From assembly GCA_016302185.1 (NCBI GenBank), contig JAEDOC010000026.1, positions 1 to 18,102 on the forward strand: a stretch of 18,102 nucleotides of DNA. Reading direction: 5' to 3'. Made by a program: the position numbers and the translations under genes. The stretch is from Clostridium sp. (GTDB taxonomy: Bacteria; Bacillota; Clostridia; Lachnospirales; Lachnospiraceae). The notes under the pieces were generated by a model, which saw only the letters and a list, made by a program, of their open reading frames with translations, was not told the DNA's origin and searched no databases. Below, piece by piece: positions 1-6,114 of the stretch; positions within the stretch are counted from its first letter, which is position 1, and every line of letters begins with the position of its first letter.

Positions 1-81
1 GCGGGGATAGCCTGTGGATACTTAGCCTGTCAGGGTTATTGAGCAGGAAGCCCCCCACTTCTTAAGTGGCGGGAGCGTCAC
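1..81 (+). mobile_element. Probable right-end remnant of an IS200/IS605 (TnpB) element
   Basis: The stretch ends in an imperfect hairpin at 51-73 (C-rich arm, 3-base CTT loop, matching G-rich arm with one C/C mismatch), followed by GAGCGTCAC. A C-rich/G-rich hairpin shortly before a TCA-containing end is typical of the right end of IS200/IS605 elements, where it also forms the 3' end of the omega (TnpB guide) RNA. One frame across it reads VIEQEAPHFLSGG before a stop, which resembles TnpB C-terminal tails, but that frame has stops just upstream, so any coding part is degraded or lies mostly outside the window. The family assignment rests on recalled pattern similarity and not on a search. It could instead be an ordinary terminator of an upstream gene. 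Confidence 0.42.
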
Positions 82-108
82 GTACCTTTGAGGTAAGTAC
101 CGGTATAG

Positions 109-160
109 AAAGAACCTGCTTTTTAGATGATTGGAAAATATCCAAAAGGCAGGTTCTTTT
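109..160 (-). terminator. Hairpin terminator downstream of selD
   Basis: AAAGAACCTGC (109-119) pairs with GCAGGTTCTTT (149-159), and an inner stem TTGGA/TCCAA closes the loop. It starts 18 bases past the selD stop codon. On the plus strand it is followed by TTTTG and on the minus strand by TTCTATACC, so the U-tract is modest on either strand and it may stop transcription from both sides. Confidence 0.65.
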
Positions 161-176
161 GTATTGTAAGTAGGAG

Positions 177-1223
177 TCAGCAAATGATGATGGTTTTTTC
201 CTCTCTTTTTGTAACCATTCCAACAACAGCCCCGGTCAGTCCCTGTTCTTTTAACTGCCTGCAAAGAAGCTCTGCTTCTGATTCTTTAAGAGCAACCAGA
301 AGGCCTCCGGAGGTCTGGGGATCGCTGATGATATCAGTGAGTACCTGAGGAACATGGTCAAGAACCGATAAATACGGGCTGACATAGTCCACATTTCGGT
401 ATGCTCCGGCAGGGATAATGCCCATCTCTGCCAGCGGAACTGCACCATGCAGAATCGGAAGCTGGCTGCTGAACAGATGGATGGTGACATCGCTTCCGGA
501 AGCCATCTCATAGCTGTGTCCCAGAAGACCGAAGCCGGTCACATCGGTGCAGGCATGAACGGTGGATAGTTTCTCCAGAAGAGAGGCAGCGGTACGATTT
601 AATGTGGTCATGGAATCTGCCATTGCCTTAAAATCTCCCGGCTCCAGCAGATCGGCTTTAGCGGCAGTAGTCAGGATTCCGGTTCCCAGCGGTTTCGTCA
701 GAACCAGAGCATCTCCGGGTTTTGCCCCGGTATTTTTATAGATATGTTTGGGGTGGACATATCCGGTGACACTCAAGCCGTATTTGGGCTCAGAGCTCTG
801 GACGGAATGGCCTCCGGCGATGATACAGCCGGCTTCCACTGCCTTGGAATGTCCGCCCTCCAGAATCTGTCGAATGGTTTCTTTCGGAAGGCAGTTGGGA
901 ACGCAGAGCAGATTTAAAGCGATAGCCGGGGTTCCGCCCATGGCATACACATCGCTCAGCGCATTGGTTGCTGCAATCTGCCCGAAAAGGTACGGATCAT
1001 CCACCATGGGCGGAAAGAAGTCCACCGTATGAATCGCTGCAATTTCCTCTGTAATCTGGTAGACGCAGGCATCGTCGCTGGTGTCGAAGCCGACAAGAAG
1101 TCTGGGATCGGTGAGGTTGGGAAGTCCTTCCAGTATTTCAGCGAGGACACCGGGCCCCAGTTTGGCGGCACAGCCGGAAGATTCTGTCATCTGGGTCAGG
1201 GGCAGGTCTTTATATTTGTTCAT
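177..1223 (-). CDS. selD: Selenide, water dikinase (selenophosphate synthetase)
   Basis: SelD makes selenophosphate, the selenium donor for selenocysteine and for 2-selenouridine in tRNA, from selenide, ATP and water in the cytosol. The 348-residue protein matches the family along its whole length (E. coli SelD is 347 aa). Visible motifs are the N-terminal catalytic loop SSGCAAKLGP with Cys18 and Lys21 (equivalent to E. coli Cys17 and Lys20), the metal-binding aspartates in DTSDDA (about 48-53), TVDFF (66-70) and NALSD (87-91), the IAGGHS loop (135-140) and the DVTGFGLLGH motif (227-236). Position 18 is an ordinary Cys codon (TGT); some family members carry selenocysteine there. The start has GGAG about nine bases upstream. 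No other selenium gene is visible in the window, so the gene looks monocistronic with its own promoter and terminator. Confidence 0.96.
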   Translation of the reverse strand: MNKYKDLPLTQMTESSGCAAKLGPGVLAEILEGLPNLTDPRLLVGFDTSDDACVYQITEEIAAIHTVDFFPPMVDDPYLFGQIAATNALSDVYAMGGTPAIALNLLCVPNCLPKETIRQILEGGHSKAVEAGCIIAGGHSVQSSEPKYGLSVTGYVHPKHIYKNTGAKPGDALVLTKPLGTGILTTAAKADLLEPGDFKAMADSMTTLNRTAASLLEKLSTVHACTDVTGFGLLGHSYEMASGSDVTIHLFSSQLPILHGAVPLAEMGIIPAGAYRNVDYVSPYLSVLDHVPQVLTDIISDPQTSGGLLVALKESEAELLCRQLKEQGLTGAVVGMVTKREEKTIIIC

Positions 1224-1268
1224 AGCATTTTTCTCCGAAACGTGTAGTTTTGATTCTTTTCAAGCACC

Positions 1269-1296
1269 ATTGTATCACGATTGTGTCCGTTTACAA
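1269..1296 (-). promoter_or_regulatory. Candidate sigma-A promoter for selD
   Basis: Read on the minus strand, TTGTAA (1296-1291) and TACAAT (1274-1269) are separated by 16 bases. The -10 box matches the consensus at five of six positions and the -35 box at four. It lies about 45 bases upstream of the selD start codon, which is a normal leader length. Confidence 0.5.
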
Positions 1297-1409
1297 AGGG
1301 TGGTTTTTTATATTTTGTATATTCCGCTCATTTCAAGAGAAGAAAAAGGAAAAGCGGTGAGAACAGAATCACTGTGTCTGTGTGAGGGGGATTGATAGCG
1401 GAATTATAC

Positions 1410-1438
1410 TTGCGAGGGACGAGAAAACAGCTTATAAT
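1410..1438 (+). promoter_or_regulatory. Candidate promoter of the decayed nuclease gene
   Basis: TTGCGA (1410-1415) and a perfect TATAAT (1433-1438) are separated by 17 bases. The predicted start of transcription (about 1445) would fall inside the ribosome binding site AAAGGAG (1440-1446) of the downstream reading frame. Either the leader is almost absent or this is not the true promoter. Confidence 0.35.
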
Positions 1439-1452
1439 GAAAGGAGATACTA

Positions 1453-2000
1453 ATGACGAAACAAAAGAAACAGAAAAATTTAATAAAACCTCTGTCAAAG
1501 CTGACACTGCTGGATCGCTTTTTGTTTTCCTGTGCGATGGAGGATAAACGGATTTTGGAACTGACGCTTCGGATTATCCTGAAAAAGGAGCTGGAGCTAA
1601 GAGATCCTGCCCAGACAGAGAAGGAATTTCGCATCATGCCGTGGCTTCGATCCATCCGGCTGCCTATTAGATCATGATAGCGCCCTTTGATCTGTTCGGA
1701 GAAGAAAAATACCAGTATACTTTTCAGATGAAATGTCTCGAGTCTGAAAACCATGAGCGCGTGCAGCAGTTAAAGGACAGCGAAGAGATAGGAGTGCGTT
1801 ATATGCAGGAATGGGAAGAGAGAGCGTACGAGCGGATGGAAGCGAAGAAAGAGGGAAAAAGCGAAGGAGAAAATCAGTTTGCGGTTCTGACGAAAAGTAT
1901 GATCCGTGACGGAAGGACAGAAGAGCTGCTGCGGGTTTCCGAGGAACCGGAATACCGGAGGAAGCTGTATCGGGAATATGGACTGGAGGAAGAAGAATAG
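1453..2000 (+). pseudogene. Decayed PD-(D/E)XK nuclease family transposase (Rpn-like) gene
   Basis: Two pieces of one protein family are present. The first reading frame (1453-1677, SD AAAGGAG) gives an N-terminal part ending in MPWLRSIRLP. The second, in another frame (from about 1671 to 2000), resumes with IMIAPFDLFGEEKYQYTFQMKC and ends with a long charged C-terminal helix (EEWEERAYERM-like region, then GRTEELLRVSEEPEYRRKLYREYGLEE). In intact family members the stretch between these parts, roughly a hundred residues, carries the catalytic aspartate and E/QXK motif; here it is missing and the junction also has a stop (TAG 1668-1670). A second gap is likely after QMKCLES, where family members have a further conserved segment. 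The product should therefore be inactive. The family is recognised by eye from the N-terminal, IAPFD and C-terminal signatures; the amount deleted is an estimate. Confidence 0.75.
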
Positions 2001-2102
2001 TAAAGACAGTCGTACAACACAGAAGGTAGCCGGTGCGTTTGCGCAGAAGTATGGGGATTTAAAATTTTACAAAGAACTAGCTTTTTTTGTGAAAAAATCC
2101 CT

Positions 2103-2131
2103 TTGAAATAATAGTCAAAAAAGATTAAAAT
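2103..2131 (+). promoter_or_regulatory. Candidate sigma-A promoter for the 79-aa gene
   Basis: TTGAAA (2103-2108) and TAAAAT (2126-2131) are separated by exactly 17 bases, and each matches the consensus at five of six positions. The predicted transcription start (about 2138-2140) coincides with the first base of the hairpin at 2140-2185. The region is AT-rich, so a chance match is possible. Confidence 0.55.
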
Positions 2132-2139
2132 ATTGATAC

Positions 2140-2191
2140 AACGAGTGGCAGACATGCGTAATTCCGGTTGCATGTCCCACTCGTTTATTTT
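2140..2191 (+). terminator. Strong hairpin with U-tract (terminator or 5' leader attenuator)
   Basis: AACGAGTGG then GACATGC (2140-2157, with a two-base CA bulge between) pairs perfectly with GCATGTC then CCACTCGTT (2170-2185). This makes a 16-bp stem with a 12-base loop, followed by TTATTTTTG. It has the form of an intrinsic terminator. It sits between the decayed nuclease gene and the 79-aa gene, directly after the predicted promoter and 12 bases before the GGAGG ribosome binding site. It could end upstream transcription, attenuate the downstream gene, protect the 5' end, or release a short RNA of about 50 bases. Confidence 0.7.
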
Positions 2192-2209
2192 TGAAATGGA
2201 GGAAGAAAA

Positions 2210-2449
2210 ATGAAACGAGTAAAAGCAGCCTGTATCTGCCAGACGCTTCATTTCATGCTGAAAGAGGATGTCGGCCATGATTATGCGATGGAGTTGGTAA
2301 AGCAGGAGGTTGAGCAGTACAAGAAAAAACTGGATCGGAATCATACCCGGTATAAGATTATTGGTGAGGCGGAACAGCCGGATGGATCCATTATGGTAAA
2401 GATAATTAAGCAGTATAACACAAGTCCGGTCGGAGATTATCTGGACTGA
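2210..2449 (+). CDS. Small protein of unknown function (79 aa)
   Basis: This is a 79-residue soluble-looking protein with no signal peptide and no membrane segment. It starts MKRVKAACICQTLHF and has a helical, charged middle (VKQEVEQYKKKLDRNHTRYKI). A likely beta hairpin follows (IIGEAEQPDGSIMVKIIKQY), and the end is NTSPVGDYLD. A strong ribosome binding site (GGAGG, 2199-2203) lies seven bases before the ATG. Three cysteine/histidine residues near the N-terminus (Cys8, Cys10, His14) are notable but too few to call a metal site. The sequence looks like a real, constrained gene similar to short conserved hypothetical proteins of Lachnospiraceae, but no function can be given. It has its own candidate promoter and a leader hairpin, and precedes the MATE pump by 72 bases on the same strand. 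Confidence 0.8.
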   Translation: MKRVKAACICQTLHFMLKEDVGHDYAMELVKQEVEQYKKKLDRNHTRYKIIGEAEQPDGSIMVKIIKQYNTSPVGDYLD

Positions 2450-2521
2450 GTATAAGAATATACGGTAAATCGTGTCATTGATACGTTTCAATGTATTCTG
2501 ATGAAAGAAAGGGTGAGTCCA

Positions 2522-3937
2522 ATGGAAACAAATTCAAATCAGTTTTTGGGAACAGAGCGTATCGGCAAATTGATGAGGCAATATGCGATTCCCTGTATCA
2601 TTTCACTTCTGGTCGGCGCATTGTATAACATTGTAGACCAGATTTTTATTGCCAATGCCAGCTATCTGGGTTCTTACGGCAACGCGGCCAATACGGTCGT
2701 CTTTCCGCTGACCGTGGTTGCGCTTGCTATCGCAGTCATGATTGGAGATGGCTGCTGTGCTTTTGTCAGCATCAGTCTGGGAAAAAAGGAACTGCAGACT
2801 GCAAAGCGGAGTGTGGGCAACTCTGTGGTGATGATTGCAGTCAGCAGTATTGTTTTAGCGGCGATATATCTGATTTTTTCTAATCAGATGATTGCCATGT
2901 TTGGCGGTACGGTCAACGAGGAAACGTTCCATCATTCCAGGGAATATTTCTATTACATTTCCCTGGGAATTCCGTTTTATATGTTTGGACAGGCGATGAA
3001 CCCGATCATCCGTGCCGACGGAAATCCGAAATTTGCCATGGTTTCTACACTGGCTGGTGCAGTGTTCAATATCATCCTGGATCCGATTTTTATCTTTATC
3101 TTTCGATGGGGTATGATGGGTGCGGCTGTGGCTACCGTGATCGGACAGATTGCCACCGCGCTGTTTTCCCTCTGGTATCTGCTGCATATGAAAATCATTC
3201 GTCCGTCCGCAGCAGATTTCCATGTAAGTCGATCCATCTGCAACAGGACACTGCTGCTGGGCATCACCAGCTTCCTGTCCCAGATCAGTCTGGTTGCAGC
3301 CATGGCGGCTATTAACAACATGCTGCGGAAATACGGTGCCCTGGACCCCATCTTCGGTCAGGAGCAGTTTGCCCAGATTCCTATGGCGGTTGTGGGTATC
3401 GTCATGAAGTTCTTCCAGATTGTCATCTCCATTGTAGTCGGCATGGCAGCCGGCTGCATTCCTGTGGTCGGCTTTAACATGGGTGCCGGACAGAAAGACA
3501 GGGTAAAGGAATTATTTACGAAGCTTTTGATTTATGAGGCGCTGGTAGGCGCAGTTGCTTTTGTGATGGTGGAATTTTTGCCGGGACAGCTGATTCAGAT
3601 TTTCGGAGCGGCCAATGAGAGCGTTTATTACACAGAGTTTGCCGTTAAGGCATTCCGAACCTATCTCTGTCTGGTGGTTCTGGCATGTGTCAATAAGGCC
3701 TGCTTTATCTTTCTTCAGGCTATGGGCAAGGCGGCAGCCTCCACGATTCTCTCTATGATTCGAGAGGTGGTATTCGGCGTCGGCTTTGCACTGCTTCTTC
3801 CGGTGTTCTTCGGGCTGGACGGCGTTCTTTATTCCATGCCGTTATCCGATATGCTCACCTTCTTGATTGCGGTATTTTTGATAATGGGAACTTATAAGGA
3901 GCTGAATGCGAAAGGAGAGGTGCAGCATGAAAAATAG
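2522..3937 (+). CDS. MATE family multidrug/cation antiporter
   Basis: A membrane exporter of the multidrug and toxic compound extrusion family, which uses a Na+ or H+ gradient to expel cationic drugs or metabolites. The 471-residue protein opens with the family signature FLGTERIGKLMRQYAIP, followed by LLVGALYNIVDQIFIA, and has about twelve hydrophobic segments arranged as two six-helix halves (roughly residues 15-225 and 235-460). The N-half carries GNAANTVVFP and ISLGKKEL, and the C-half carries VVGFNMGAGQKDRVKEL, the internal-repeat counterpart. The start at 2522 (METNSNQF) is preferred over an upstream in-frame ATG at 2501 because GAAAGGGTGAG lies just before it and the family begins there. 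The substrate cannot be predicted. Its last eleven bases overlap the next gene, suggesting translational coupling. Confidence 0.93.
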   Translation: METNSNQFLGTERIGKLMRQYAIPCIISLLVGALYNIVDQIFIANASYLGSYGNAANTVVFPLTVVALAIAVMIGDGCCAFVSISLGKKELQTAKRSVGNSVVMIAVSSIVLAAIYLIFSNQMIAMFGGTVNEETFHHSREYFYYISLGIPFYMFGQAMNPIIRADGNPKFAMVSTLAGAVFNIILDPIFIFIFRWGMMGAAVATVIGQIATALFSLWYLLHMKIIRPSAADFHVSRSICNRTLLLGITSFLSQISLVAAMAAINNMLRKYGALDPIFGQEQFAQIPMAVVGIVMKFFQIVISIVVGMAAGCIPVVGFNMGAGQKDRVKELFTKLLIYEALVGAVAFVMVEFLPGQLIQIFGAANESVYYTEFAVKAFRTYLCLVVLACVNKACFIFLQAMGKAAASTILSMIREVVFGVGFALLLPVFFGLDGVLYSMPLSDMLTFLIAVFLIMGTYKELNAKGEVQHEK

Positions 3938-4505
3938 AGTGATTACCATCAGCCGTGAATTTGGAAGCGGCGGACGTACTATCGGAAGAAAGGTGGCGGA
4001 GAAGCTTAAGATTCCCTGCTATGACAGTGAATTGATCCACAAGATTGCGCAGGAAAGCGGCTTTGCGGAAGGATACATTAAAGATGCCGGAGAGTATGCG
4101 CCCGGCGGATTTCTGGCTTCTGCTTTGTCCAGCCGCGCCTTCGGACCGACCAACGAAGACTATCTCTGGAATATTCAGCAGAGAATTATTACGGATCTGG
4201 CGGAAAAGGAATCCTGTGTGATGGTTGGTCGTTGTGCGGACTATATTCTCAGAGACAAGGCAGATTGCCTGACCGTATTTATTCATGCCGGTATGGAATT
4301 CCGCGCGGAACGGATTGTGAAGGTATATGGGGAAAGAGCAGAAGCACCTGAACAGCGGTTAAAAGAGAAGGATAAGCGGCGTGCCGCCTATCACCGGTTC
4401 TATACGGATATGAAATGGGGTCATGCCCAGAATTATCACCTCTGTCTGGACAGCGGTGTTCTGGGCATTGACAAATGTGCGGACATGATTGCCGAATTGT
4501 TTTAA
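3927..4505 (+). CDS. Cytidylate kinase-like family protein
   Basis: A 192-residue P-loop protein of the cytidylate kinase-like family (Pfam cytidylate kinase 2 type), a nucleoside-monophosphate-kinase fold whose physiological substrate is largely unknown. The N-terminus VITISREFGSGGRTIGRKVA holds a variant Walker A loop (GSGGRTIG, 13-20). It is followed by the YDSELI segment (32-37), VMVGRCADYIL (98-108) and the lid-like arginine-rich segment KEKDKRRAAYHRFYTDMKWG (146-165), all typical of this family. The classic Cmk, also about 220 aa, lacks the SREFGSGG start. The ATG at 3927 is chosen because AAAGGAGAGG lies six bases upstream; an in-frame ATG at 3906 has no such site. It overlaps the MATE gene by 11 bases and ends 3 bases from the convergent permease stop. 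Confidence 0.88.
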   Translation: MKNRVITISREFGSGGRTIGRKVAEKLKIPCYDSELIHKIAQESGFAEGYIKDAGEYAPGGFLASALSSRAFGPTNEDYLWNIQQRIITDLAEKESCVMVGRCADYILRDKADCLTVFIHAGMEFRAERIVKVYGERAEAPEQRLKEKDKRRAAYHRFYTDMKWGHAQNYHLCLDSGVLGIDKCADMIAELF

Positions 4506-4508
4506 GAG

Positions 4509-5876
4509 TTACAGTAAAATATATTTTGCAAGGAACATCAGTGCCAGGATGTACATTACGGGGCTGATGTTCTTTTCTTTTGCCTTGCCGGTCAGCACGT
4601 TCAGCACCACGTAGGAGATGACTCCCATGGAGATACCCTCGGAGATGCTGTAGAAGAAAGGCATGGCAGCGAAGCAGATAAAGGCTGGAAGCCCCTCTGC
4701 AAAGTCAGAGAAATCAATGGCGCCGACCTGATTGATCATGTAGAAGCCGACGATAATCAGAGCCGGAGCAGTAGCGAAGGACGGAATGGCCAGGAAGATG
4801 GGGGACAGCAGCAGGGACAGAGCAAAGAGAATTGCAGTGGTCATCGCTGTCAGGCCGGTACGTCCTCCTTCGGAAACGCCGGAAGCACTTTCCACAAAGG
4901 TGGTGGTGGTAGAGGTTCCCAGAACGGCGCCGGCGGTGGTTGCCACGGCATCGGCCATAAGAGCGCCCTTGATCCGCGGAAGCCGTCCCTCCTCATCCAG
5001 CATATCCGCCTTGGAGGCCACACCGATTAAGGTTCCCAGGGTGTCGAACAGATCTACAAACAGGAAAGAAAAGACGATGACGATCAGTTCTGCAAGCGGG
5101 ATGGATACGAAATCCAGGTGCGCAAAGATCGGTGCGATGCTGGGAATGGAAAGTCCTGCGGAAAAATCCGGAAGAAGGTTATAGAAGCCCAGCTCCGGAT
5201 TGGGAACGTAGAGACCGGTAAACTGGCAGGCAATTCCCAGAATCCAGGTAATTAAGATGCCCCAGAGAATATTGCCCTTGATATCCTTAATTACCAGAAC
5301 ACCGGTGATCAGTACACCAAGAATGGCAAGCAGTACCGTGATTCCTGCATCGGTCATAGAAGAACCGGGAACACCCTCCAGAGAGAACAGCTCCACCAGA
5401 GTGGCGCCGCCCACAACAATTTTCGCGTTCTGCAGGCCGATGAAGGCGATGAAGAAGCCGATGCCGACGGAAACCGCTTTCTTTAAATTCATCGGGATCG
5501 CATTGAAGATGGCTTCGCGGACATTGAACAGGGACAGCAGGATGAAGATAACACCTTCGATAAATACGGCAGCCAGCGCAGACTGCCACGGATAGCCCAT
5601 GCCCAGGACGATGGTATAGGCAAAGTAGGCGTTCAGTCCCATGCCGGGGGCCAGTGCAAACGGATAATTGGCGAAGAGCGCCATACAGACGGTTCCTAAA
5701 AAGGATGCCAGGACCGTTGCGGTGAAGACCGCGCCGTGATCCATACCGGCAGCACTTAGGATATTCGGGTTGACGGCCAGAATATAAGCCATGGTCATGA
5801 ATGTGGTGATGCCTGCGAGAACTTCTGTTTTGACTGTTGTGTTGTTTTCACGCAGCTTAAACATTTTTTCTAACAT
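4509..5876 (-). CDS. NCS2 family purine (adenine/guanine/hypoxanthine) permease
   Basis: A membrane permease that imports nucleobases, of the AzgA/PbuG-like branch of the NCS2 family. The 455-residue protein shows FMTMAYILAVNPNIL (26-40), APGMGLNAYFAYT (76-88), VDLFDTLGTLIGVASKADM (274-292) and TSTTTTFVESASGVSEGGRTG (321-341). All of these are strongly conserved in the branch and include substrate-binding segments. About 12-14 hydrophobic helices are visible. The start at 5876 (MLEKMFKLRENN) has a perfect AGGAGG seven bases upstream; the longer frame from 5930 would place that site inside the gene and is rejected. Whether it prefers adenine or guanine/hypoxanthine cannot be told by eye. It is transcribed divergently from lepA and converges on the kinase-like gene. 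No purine riboswitch was recognised upstream. Confidence 0.93.
   Translation of the reverse strand: MLEKMFKLRENNTTVKTEVLAGITTFMTMAYILAVNPNILSAAGMDHGAVFTATVLASFLGTVCMALFANYPFALAPGMGLNAYFAYTIVLGMGYPWQSALAAVFIEGVIFILLSLFNVREAIFNAIPMNLKKAVSVGIGFFIAFIGLQNAKIVVGGATLVELFSLEGVPGSSMTDAGITVLLAILGVLITGVLVIKDIKGNILWGILITWILGIACQFTGLYVPNPELGFYNLLPDFSAGLSIPSIAPIFAHLDFVSIPLAELIVIVFSFLFVDLFDTLGTLIGVASKADMLDEEGRLPRIKGALMADAVATTAGAVLGTSTTTTFVESASGVSEGGRTGLTAMTTAILFALSLLLSPIFLAIPSFATAPALIIVGFYMINQVGAIDFSDFAEGLPAFICFAAMPFFYSISEGISMGVISYVVLNVLTGKAKEKNISPVMYILALMFLAKYILL
4530..4581 (+). terminator. Plus-strand terminator inside the convergent permease gene
   Basis: AAGGAACATCAG (4530-4541) pairs with CTGATGTTCTTT (4564-4575) over 12 bp, with one G-T wobble and a 22-base loop. 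The 3' arm runs into TTTTCTTTT (4573-4581). It begins 24 bases after the kinase-like stop codon and lies wholly within the last 25 codons of the permease gene on the other strand. The minus strand lacks a comparable U-tract after the stem, so the signal points to the plus strand. Confidence 0.7.
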
Positions 5877-5915
5877 AAGTATTCCTCCTGAGTGAAATGA
5901 TAAAAACATAATACA

Positions 5916-5930
5916 GTGGTAGTGTACCAC
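5916..5930. promoter_or_regulatory. Perfect short dyad upstream of the purine permease
   Basis: GTGGTA-GTG-TACCAC is a perfect 6+3+6 inverted repeat 40 bases upstream of the permease start, next to a TATTAT hexamer on the minus strand (5913-5908). Its position suits an operator, but no convincing -35 box was found and no regulator is named. Confidence 0.3.
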
Positions 5931-5979
5931 AGAATGGCAGGAAAATAAACAGAACAGTTGCGGTATGCTCGGATTTCTG

Positions 5980-6008
5980 TTGCAGAATCGGGGAAAAAAT
6001 GATATATT
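5980..6008 (+). promoter_or_regulatory. Candidate promoter for the lepA operon
   Basis: TTGCAG (5980-5985) and TATATT (6003-6008) are separated by 17 bases. The -10 box matches the consensus at five of six positions, while the -35 box keeps only TTG. It would give a leader of about 100 bases before lepA. Confidence 0.35.
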
Positions 6009-6114
6009 TGACTAAAATGTCGTAGTATGCCTTGTCGTGTTTTGCCCGATTATCAGAAGAGCAGAGCAGATGGCAAACGAAGAAACAGAAGTGAGAGAGA
6101 AGTGAGGAAAAAAG

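Noticed and set aside
1..176. 6S RNA or tRNA 3' end at the left edge
   Set aside because: No T-loop GTTCRAATC-type sequence and no CCA end, and the part visible does not fit a 6S central bubble; an IS200/IS605 end fits better.
1081..1395. Plus-strand 104-codon frame opposite the selD start
   Set aside because: It lies mostly antisense to the well-supported selD gene, lacks a ribosome binding site and has no family resemblance.
2001..2106. Continuation of an open frame (GAFAQKYGDLKFYKELAFFVKKSL) after the decayed nuclease gene
   Set aside because: It has no start codon or ribosome binding site of its own, only runs on from an out-of-frame shadow, and matches no family I recognise.
2454..2496. 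Hairpin CATTGA-TACGTT-TCAATG before the MATE gene
   Set aside because: Only a 6-bp core stem with a partly matching outer stem and no U-tract; too weak to call a terminator or riboswitch.
4440..4490. GCCCAGAA/TTCTGGGC inverted repeat as terminator for the permease
   Set aside because: The 8-bp stem lies inside the kinase-like gene but has no T-run after it on the minus strand, so it does not look like a terminator.
5877..6114. Purine riboswitch or PurR boxes upstream of the NCS2 permease
   Set aside because: No purine-aptamer core with the two loop-loop motifs could be fitted on the minus strand. A CCGAGC and a GTTCTG element look PurBox-like, but mismatches and their 11-base spacing do not fit known PurR box pairs.
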